From: Haematococcus lacustris
Taxonomy: Eukaryota > Chlorophyta > Chlorophyceae > Chlamydomonadales > Haematococcaceae
NCBI GenBank assembly: GCA_030144725.1
Contig: JASKMD010000008.1
Location: 12,674,160 to 12,738,159 of the forward strand
Direction of reading: 5' to 3'
Length of the DNA stretch: 64,000 nucleotides
This document shows, piece by piece, positions 56,525 through 64,000 of the stretch. The notes under the pieces were generated by a model. It saw only the letters and a program-made list of their open reading frames with translations. It was not told where the DNA came from and searched no databases. The position numbers and the translations under genes are program-made. Every line of letters starts with the position of its first letter. The stretch's first letter is position 1.

Positions 56525-56765
56525 CTAGGATGTACAAGGGGTGGGAGGGTGGGCTTGGGGCTGGAAGGGGGTGGGAGGGGGTGGGAGGGCGGGCTGGGGG
56601 TGGGAGTGGGTGGGAGGGCGGGGCTGGGGGTGGGAGGGGGTGGGAGGGGGTGGGAGGGCGGGGCTGGGGGAGGGAGTGGGTGGGAGGGCGGGGCTGGGGC
56701 TGGGAGGGGGTGGGAGGGGGTGGGAGGGGGTGGGGCCGGGGCTGGGAGGGGGTGGGGTTGCCAGG
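56525..56765. repeat. G-rich minisatellite GGGTGGGAGGGGGTGGGA
   Basis: About 240 bases of GGGTGGGAGGG units with GCGGGGCTGGGG interruptions. The GGG tracts with 1-3 base loops should form G-quadruplexes on the plus strand. Confidence 0.9.
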
Positions 56766-57950
56766 GGGTGGTCCGGTTGGGCTAGTCAGCACTGCAAGGC
56801 AACGTTAGGTTACGCCAATGTATGTTCCCACAAGCTTTCTCAATGAAATGACGTGCTTTCTTCTCCAACAGGTGTGTTGTTGAGTTAGGAACAAAGTTAC
56901 AGAGCCACAATCTAGGTATTCAGTGTGGTCAACTCACAACATGCCAGTTTGTGGAAGGGGGTCCCTTTTTGTGCGTGACTGGCTAGAGAGAAACGCACAT
57001 TCTCCGCGTATATTGCAATGTCGCTCAGTAACTTGCCCCACGACGGTCTTCCGACGCCGCCTGCACCAATGAAAGGTTCGCGGAGTGAGCCTGGCGGGCT
57101 AAACATAGATTGTACTTCAGGCTCGATGCCAAGCGCAGTTCGCTCATTGGTGCCGCTACTCACCACTAGAACAATCGATAGTGAGCAGCTCAGGTGTGTC
57201 CGCGCTCGCTTGCGCCGGCATGGACTCTGATGCAAGGATTAACGCGCCGCCTGCCAGTAGATGCGGAGTAAATCGCAGGTGCCAATGCAACGAACGCTAT
57301 CGAAATTAGTGCACTTTGTAGCGAGTACTTGCATGAAGATTACCAACCCCATGTTGGGGACTCCTGACCCTGGGCACTCGATGCTGGTCGTCGTCATGCC
57401 CCATGCCATCCGTGCTTAGTATATCTTGTGTGTGTCCGCCCTCGCACTATCGTTGCTGGAGGTTGATGTGCCAACATGCAAATGAGGTGGGGCTGCTGCC
57501 AGTGGCTGGGCTAGGCTATCGACTTGTTTAGTGTTTACAATGACTTGCCACAGCTGCCGCCTTAATCATCTGCATTATCCAACGCTGCTGCTCCCAGTCC
57601 TGCTTCAAGCCACATCCTTCCTCAAGCGTGGATGTGCGTGCAAGCATGTGTGTGCCCTCGTGTTAGCATGTGTGTGCCCTCGTGTTAGCAGAGGCGAGTG
57701 TGGGTTGCTGTTCTCCTGCCTTGTCGTTGGGTTGTGCCCAACTTTGAACACAAGCGGTGCTGCAGATCATCACATGGGGAGATTTGACGACCTAGTGTGC
57801 TCGACACGCATTCGGTTGAGATTATGGAAGGTGCCGACAGCTTGCCGGACGTGGCGTTCGAGGGACGCACCCTGCGTGCTGCTCCCTGCAAGCAGCTCCC
57901 TGCGTGTTCCGCCCAAGTGGGTACTAGTAATAAAATGATTTCTCTTACAG
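56766..57950. other. No firm gene
   Basis: Open stretches exist (minus 56912-57235 with SMFSPPGSLREPFIGAGGVG; plus 57531-57938) without recognisable domains. Part of it may be 5' exons of the coiled-coil gene. Confidence 0.35.
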
Positions 57951-58098
57951 CTACCTGTGCTTCCCGAAACCCTGCACCAGGGAACAGCTGCAAATGGGCA
58001 GGAAAGCACTGTCCATCATCCTGGGTAATGTGAACAGCCTCACCATGAGCCTCCTAGCCCGAGCCGCAACTGAGGGCGGCATTGTGTGTTCAGATTAG
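57951..58098 (+). CDS. Possible last exon of an unidentified + strand gene
   Basis: A good acceptor (TCTCTTACAG) is followed by 49 open codons to TAG at 58096-58098, including CTREQLQMGRKALSIILGN and SLLARAATEGG. The amino-acid balance looks coding. No upstream exon joined convincingly: the nearest candidate would need an intron of about 30 bases, too short. It converges with GatB. Confidence 0.25.
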
Positions 58099-58198
58099 AA
58101 TGTTGTGAGCTGCTGCCATGCAATGCTACCTGCTGCTACGTGCAGCCTGCTGGCAAATGTTCCGCTACACGCTGCTCCGGGTGGCCAGTTACACAGGC

Positions 58199-58203
58199 AG
58201 ATC
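58199..58203 (-). promoter_or_regulatory. Poly(A) signal TGTAA of GatB
   Basis: TGTAA on the minus strand, about 317 bases beyond the GatB stop at 58520. Confidence 0.5.
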
Positions 58204-58519
58204 AGGCTGTCCTGGGCAGTGCATCCAGGCTGCTGCTTGACCCGCTTCAATCGCCCCCAGGGCTGCCAGGCTGGTGGCAGAGAGGCAGCAGTTCCAGCCT
58301 GGCCCCTCCCAGGCAGCTGCTGCAGTGCCGCATCCGGCCGCATCCCGCCCCTAGCGCCTCATTGGGCGCCAATCAAGGTAGGCAGTTGAAACCCAGTCTG
58401 CTGCCAGGAGGCAGTTGGTGGCAGTTGATGGGGGGGCCCTGCTGAGCCCCAGTGCCTGGCAGCCTCCGTGTCCAACAACAGCCTCCAGCAGGCCCGCCAC
58501 CAGTGCAGTGGCAGGCGGG

Positions 58520-61500
58520 TCAGGCTGGAGCGCTGAGCTTGTCCACCAGCACCGCCTTCATCACTCGAGGGTCCACCCTGCCCCGGCTCTCCTTCATCAG
58601 CTGCCTGCAGGCCATGCGCACCATGATCCACGCTGGCTGCTGCTGCCTGCCAGGCAACTCACTGTGAGCTACAGCAATGGCTGGGCTTTGAACTCGCAGC
58701 ACCAGCCAGGCTCTCTGCAGCCGCTGCCAGCAGGCCAGCCCACCCTAGTGCACCCCACCACAACAAAGTACCCCTACACATAGCTCGCTGCGGGTCCATC
58801 AGCTGCACGGCAGACAGTGGTGGGGAGCCAACCCTGGTCCTGACCCACTCACCCCTCAAAGAAGGCCATCAGCTTCACCTTGCCTGCCCGGTACTCAGCC
58901 AGCTGTTTGGGACTGGCGGACAGCACCTGGCACACAAGGAGGTGCGGGGGCCTCTCGACAGCAGCGGCCTTGCAGCAGCAGCAAGGTGTGGTGCTGGCCA
59001 GCAGCCACACAACAGGTCAGGATGCTGCAATGTGGGGGACAGCAGGCTGGACAGCCTGCACTGGCTGCTGCAGGCCACAGGCTGCCCTGTGAAGCAAGCA
59101 TCGCTTTCACCCCCAGCACATGTGGGCGGGCAGCAGGATCTACAACGACAAGACACAGCTGACGCAGGTCCAACAGGTGCAGCAGGGTACCTTGTCAACC
59201 ATGGCCGCCACCACCGCCTGGTCCGTGATCATGAGCATGCCCCTGCCCTCCACGTATGCCTGGAAGCAGCAGGGCAGGCAGCACAAGCCGCTTCACATGG
59301 GAACATGGATTCACATCCAGGCTCACAGCCCCACCCTGCCTCAGCTCTGACCTGCCCCACCCTAACCCTGCCCTGCCTGCCCCACCCTGACCCTGCCCTG
59401 CCTGCCCTAACCTGGCCCTGCCCTGCCTGACCCTACCTGACCCTGCCCTGCCTGCCCCACCCTAACCTACCCTGACCCCTGCATTGCCTTTCCCTTGAAG
59501 GAGGTCAGGCAGGATGTCCTTAGCAATGCGTCCGCTGATGACACCTGCAGCAGCAGCCAGTGATGCGCTAGACCTCAGCCAGCCAGGACTGCGTGCACAG
59601 GGCGGCAGCACAGTTGCACAACCAGCAGCAGCAGCGGCGCAGCCTGCAACGCCACCGCCTTGGAGCCACTGCTGCGGTCGAGTGGGCCGGTGGCAAGCCT
59701 AGGGCACGCACCCGTGTCAATCAACTGGATCATCTCTGCCAGGGCAGCAGGTGTCAGCTGCAGGGCGTCCATGCTGCACTTCTTCTCCTGAGGGGTACAG
59801 CAGCACACACCACAGGCAGCTCGCCACAGGGCAGCAGGGGCAGGGCCACACCGGGTGCAGCGGTCAGGCAGGACAGCACCCCTCCCAGGCAAGCAGGCAC
59901 GCCCCTGTTGAGGAAGGGCTCCTCAGGGGCAGTTGGGCATGGGGGGTGTAACCTCCACCCTGGCACCGGCATCTACACAGTCGAGGCTGCAGGTGACGGC
60001 CCCACATCCCAGGGTCTCCCCACGCCCCCTCACCACCTCACTCTTGCTAGCATGCCTGTGTTATGAGGGCTCCCCAGGCATATGACTGCAGCTTCACGGT
60101 GGGCAGCCACGCTGGTCTGGGGCAGGTCAGTGGTGAGGCAGCAGTGTGGCCACCGTTGCTGGGCAGCTGTTGGTCTGTGCGGGTCATTCCTGTTCTAGGC
60201 TTGCCCTCCTACCGCCAAGCCACCAGCCCAGCATGACTGCTAGCCATTTGCAAGGCTGCACCGATACTAGGCTATGCATGGCGAGCAAGGCATTGCATGG
60301 CTGCACCAACATATGAAAATGCACACATTTGCAGGTCAGCCTGGGTAGCTCTGCTGGGCTGTGCTGGGCTGCCCACCCCTCCCTCCCTCACTGCCAGCCG
60401 TACTGCGCAACACAGTGGAGCAAACCCTCCACCCTGCCCCTACCCCTACCCCCTGCCACTAGCCAACTGGCCCGCTGGAGGGTTGAGAGGGGTGGCTGGC
60501 GCCCAGTCCTGGCAGGCCCCCCTCCCCCCACACCCAGCCCCCGCACTCCCCCCGGCCATGCTGCTGGCCCCTTGCCTTGCAGTATGCCTGGATGTCGCCC
60601 ACGATCCAGTTGGCTGCCAGCTTGGGCGCCACCCCGGTGGCCTGCACCACAGCCCTAGCACTCAGCCTCACTGGGATGCTGGCCAGGGTGCTGCCGCCTC
60701 ACCTGCTGCCGCCCTGGCCTGCGTGACAGGGCTGGAGGCAGGGATGGGGTGGGGGGGGTGTGGGGCTGGAGGCAGGGATGGGGTGGGGGGGGTGGGGGGC
60801 TGGAGGCAGTGATGGGGTGGGGGGGTTGGGGGGCTGGAGGCAGGGATGGGGTTGGGGGGGGTGGGGCTGGAGGCAGGGATGGGGTGGGGGGGGTGGGGGG
60901 CTGGAGGAAGCGATGGGGTTGGGGGGGTGGGGGGCTGGAGGCAGGGATGGGGTGGGGGGGGTGTGGGGATGGAGGCATGGATGGGGTGGGGGGGGTGGGG
61001 GGCTGGAGGAAGGGATGGGGTTGGGGGGGTGGGGGGCTGGAGGCAGGGATGGGGTGGGGGGGGTGTGGGGCTGGAGGCAGGGATGGGGTGGGGGGGGTGG
61101 GGGGATGGAGGCATGGATGGGGTGGGGGGGTTGGGGGGCTGGAGGCAGGGATGGGGTGGGGGGGGTGGGGCTGGAGGCAGGGATGGGGTGGGGGGGGTGG
61201 GGGGATGGAGGCATGGATGGGGTGGGGGGGTTGGGGGGCTGGAGGCAGGGATGGGGTGGGGGGGGTGTGGGGCTGGAGGCAGGGATGGGGTTGGGGGGGG
61301 TGGGGCTGGAGGCAGGGATGGGGTGGGGGGGGTGGGGGGCTGGAGGCAGTGATGGGGTGGGGGGGTTGGGGGGCTGGAGGCAGGGATGGGGTTGGGGGGG
61401 GTGGGGCTGGAGGCAGGGATGGGGTGGGGGGGGTGGGGGGCTGGAGGAAGCGATGGGGTTGGGGGGGTGGGGGGCTGGAGGCAGGGATGGGGTGGGGGGG

Positions 61501-63676
61501 GTGTGGGGATGGAGGCATGGATGGGGTGGGGGGGGTGGGGGGCTGGAGGAAGGGATGGGGTTGGGGGGGTGGGGGGCTGGAGGCAGGGATGGGGTTGGGG
61601 GGGTGGGGGGCTGGAGGCAGGGATGGGGTGGGGGGGGTGTGGGGCTGGAAACAGGGATGGGGTTGGGGGGGTGGGGGGCTGGAGGCAGGGATGTGGTGGG
61701 GGGGGTGTGGGGATGGAGGCAGGGATGGGGTGGGGGGGGTGGGGGGATGGAGGCATGGATGGGGTGGGGGGTGTGTGGGGATGGAGGCAGGGATGGGGTG
61801 GGGGGGGTGGGGGGATGGAGGAAGGGATGGGGTGGGGGGGGTGGGGGGCTGGAGGCATGGATGGGTGGGGGGGGTGGGGGGCTGGAGGCAGGGATGGGGT
61901 GGGGGGGGTGGGGGGATGGAGGCATGGATGGGGTGGTGGGGGTGGGGGGATGGAGGCATGGATGGGGTGGGGGGGGTGGGGGGCTGGAGGCATGGATGGG
62001 GTGGGGGGGGTGGGGGGCTGGAGGCATGGATGGGGTGGGGGGGGTGGGGGGCTGGAGGCATGGATGGGGTGGGGGGGGTGTGGGGCTGGAGGCAGGGATG
62101 GGGTGGGGGGGGTGGGGGGATGGAGGCATGGATGGGGTGGGGGGTGTGTGGGGATGGAGGCAGGGATGGGGTGGGGGGGGTGGGGGGATGGAGGAAGGGA
62201 TGGGGTGGGGGGGGTGGGGGGCTGGAGGCATGGATGGGTGGGGGGGGTGGGGGGATGGAGGCAGGGATGGGGTGGTGGGGGTGTGGGGATGGAGGAAGGG
62301 ATGGGGTGGTGGGGGTGGGGGGCTGGAGGCATGGATGGGGTGGGGGGGGTGGGGGGCTGGAGGCATGGATGGGGTGGGGGGGGTGGGGGGCTGGAGGCAT
62401 GGATGGGGTGGGGGGGGTGGGGGGCTGGAGGCATGGATGGGGTGGGGGGGGTGGGGGGCTGGAGGCATGGATGGGGTGGGGGGGGTGTGGGGCTGGAGGC
62501 AGGGATGGGGTGGGGGGGGTGGGGGGCTGGAGGCATGGATGGGGTGGGGGGGGTGGGGGGCTGGAGGCAGGGATGGGGTGGGGGGGGTGGGGGGATGGAG
62601 GCATGGATGGGGTGGGGGGTGTGTGGGGATGGAGGCAGGGATGGGGTGGGGGGGGTGGGGGGATGGAGGAAGGGATGGGGTGGTGGGGGTGGGGGGCTGG
62701 AGGCATGGATGGGTGGGGGGGGTGGGGGGATGGAGGCAGGGATGGGGTGGTGGGGGTGTGGGGATGGAGGAAGGGATGGGGTGGTGGGGGTGGGGGGCTG
62801 GAGGCATGGATGGGGTGGGGGGGGTGGGGGGCTGGAGGCATGGATGGGGTGGGGGGGGGTGGGGGGCTGGAGGCATGGATGGGGTGGGGGGGGTGGGGGG
62901 CTGGAGGCATGGATGGGGTGGGGGGGGGTGGGGGGCTGGAGGCATGGATGGGGTGGGGGGGGTGTGGGGCTGGAGGCAGGGATGGGGTGGGGGGGGGTGG
63001 GGGGCTGGAGGCATGGATGGGGTGGGGGGGGTGGGGGGCTGGAGGCAGGGATGGGGTGGGGGGGGTGGGGGGATGGAGGAAGGGATGGGGTTGGGAGGGG
63101 GTGTGGGCTGGCAGGCACAGTGGGCTGGAGCAACGGTTCCAGTCGAGGCATTCTAGTGCGCTTGCCTATGCCATGGCTGATGCCAGTGATGTGATGTGCC
63201 AGTGAAGCGTTGCTGCCAGCTCTGACCAGTGTAGATGCTCGACTTGGTGACCTTTCACAGGCCTTAGTGTTGTAGGCAGGTGGGTAGGTGACAGGGTGGA
63301 GGGGGAGGGCAGGGTGTCCAGCAGGAGCTACCAGGGCAGGGGTCATCAGCCAGCAGCCAGGTGAACTGGCCGGCCTGGTCGCTGGCGTGCAGCATTTCAC
63401 TGCCTGCCGCACTGCTGGCACAAACTCAGAGCTTGGGGTTGGCGTGAGGGTTAGGAAGGGGAGGGCAGGCCCGGTTACCCACCAGTACACCGTCAAACAT
63501 GCGGGCAATGACCGGCTCCTCGGCCAGCTGCAGCACATCAGCCATGGGCAGGCCCAGCAGGGAATAGCGCCGGCGCCTAGCAGCGGGCAGCTCCGGCATA
63601 GACGCCTGCAGCAGGCGAGCCAGGCCAGGGGCCAGGGCCATTGCGGGTGATGCTTCAGGCAGCAGCACGCGTGTCC
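58520..63676 (-). CDS. gatB: Glutamyl-tRNA(Gln) amidotransferase subunit B, C-terminal exons (5' part outside window)
   Basis: Seven exons (63483-63676, 60576-60641, 59712-59787, 59477-59544, 59191-59259, 58853-58926, 58520-58604) join in phase to 209 codons plus stop. They encode SMPELPAARRRRYSLLGLPM, ATGVAPKLAANWIVGDIQAY, LQLTPAALAEMIQLIDTG, VISGRIAKDILPDLL, GRGMLMITDQAVVAAMVDK, VLSASPKQLAEYRAGKVK and QLMKESRGRVDPRVMKAVL. This is the helical and GatB/YqeY tail domain, which binds the tRNA elbow. GatCAB converts Glu-tRNA(Gln) to Gln-tRNA(Gln) in plastids and mitochondria. The catalytic kinase-like domain must lie beyond 64000. The first visible acceptor (63677) is weak. The intron after 60576 starts with GC (AAG/GCAAGG), and the 2.8-kb intron before it holds a G-rich minisatellite. 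Confidence 0.92.
59345..59475. repeat. CCCTGCCCTGCCTGCCC minisatellite in a GatB intron
   Basis: Imperfect short tandem units of CCTGCC, CCTGACC and CCACC fill most of the intron between the exons at 59191-59259 and 59477-59544. Confidence 0.8.
60727..63090. repeat. G-rich minisatellite (about 2.4 kb, unit about 43 bp) inside a GatB intron
   Basis: Units contain GGATGGGGTGGGGGGG, then TGGGGGGCTGGAGGCA, with small variants (GATGGAGGCAT, GGAAGGGAT, TGTGGGG). About 55 units lie in tandem with higher-order patterns of several units repeated together, for example 60820-61110 and 61350-61610. The plus strand is G-rich and is the template for GatB, so the pre-mRNA carries C-rich repeats. The long open frames on both strands are composition artefacts. 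Confidence 0.95.
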
Positions 63677-64000
63677 CTCACACAGCAGCCGGGGGTGGTA
63701 CAGGGTGGTGCACAGGAGGGTGGGGGACAAGGGAGGGGGTCAGACACCTCGACCAACAGCCACCAGGCTGCTGTGCCGTGATGGAGGCTGGCAGGTGGTG
63801 CTCTGCTGCTCAACAGCAGCTGTAGTAGAGCAGCGCTAGGTGCCCTGGCCAGACCAGCTGCGGTCATCATGGGGCGCAGCCATCAGCCAGGGCACCCCAA
63901 GCACTGGTCCCTGGAAGGGTGGCAGGGTGGCTGGCCAGGGAGCAGCAGGTGCATCAGGGAAGTGTGATGCAGGCGCATGGAGGGCATGGGGGAAGTGTGA
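63677..64000. other. Probable GatB intron; no exon seen
   Basis: The sequence continues the GatB gene towards its 5' end on the minus strand. I found no segment matching the conserved GatB core, so it is read as intron. Confidence 0.45.

Noticed and set aside
57920..57950. A 30-base intron linking an upstream frame to the exon at 57951
   Set aside because: It is too short for a spliceosomal intron in green algae, and the upstream frame shows no coding pattern.
60655..63730. Open frames of up to 1020 codons on both strands in the G-rich region
   Set aside because: They are repeat artefacts, and the stretch lies inside a GatB intron whose flanking exons join in frame.

Overview
This window is nuclear DNA from a GC-rich chlorophyte alga. 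A chlamydomonadalean, possibly a Haematococcus relative, fits best; that species-level guess is inference. The reasons are spliced genes with many short introns, TGTAA poly(A) signals, Gln/Ala/Pro-rich low-complexity proteins, a plant-type tocopherol methyltransferase, and a very heavy load of minisatellites and transposons. There is a 500-base assembly gap at 39324-39823.

Layout. Positions 1-6.2 kb hold exons of a membrane protein that looks like a FUSC/ALMT-type transporter. A 1.0-kb non-autonomous DNA transposon and a 1-kb CAG/GGC repeat interrupt the locus. Positions 6.5-11.5 kb are a mosaic of palindromic foldback elements that share one core and are bounded by 17-18 bp direct repeats. 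A decayed spliced gene with a tyrosine-recombinase-like C-terminal motif lies between two of them. Positions 11.3-14.1 kb are tandem repeats, including about 160 perfect copies of GCCCA. Positions 14.2-39.3 kb are repeat-dominated: a 727-bp satellite (about seven, 1.7 and 2.2 copies in three blocks), three LINE copies inserted in it, a 3.9-kb higher-order duplication, a decayed Ty3/gypsy chromovirus, and a hAT-transposase fragment.

Positions 40.7-64 kb are the gene-rich part. I could build frame-consistent spliced models for exosome subunit RRP46 (+), a gamma-tocopherol-methyltransferase-like enzyme (-), the TFIIA large subunit (-) and a SANT/Myb-domain protein (-), and for the 3' part of the GatB amidotransferase subunit (-), which runs off the right edge. 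A large disordered Ala/Gln/Pro-rich gene lies between the SANT gene and GatB. Two introns, one in TFIIA and one in GatB, need GC-AG splicing to keep frame. One GatB intron is filled by a 2.4-kb G-rich minisatellite.

The host genes do not form one pathway. They cover RNA decay (RRP46), plastid antioxidant synthesis (methyltransferase), basal transcription (TFIIA), chromatin or DNA binding (SANT protein) and organellar Gln-tRNA synthesis (GatB). The most unusual part is the foldback-element cluster at 6.5-11.3 kb.
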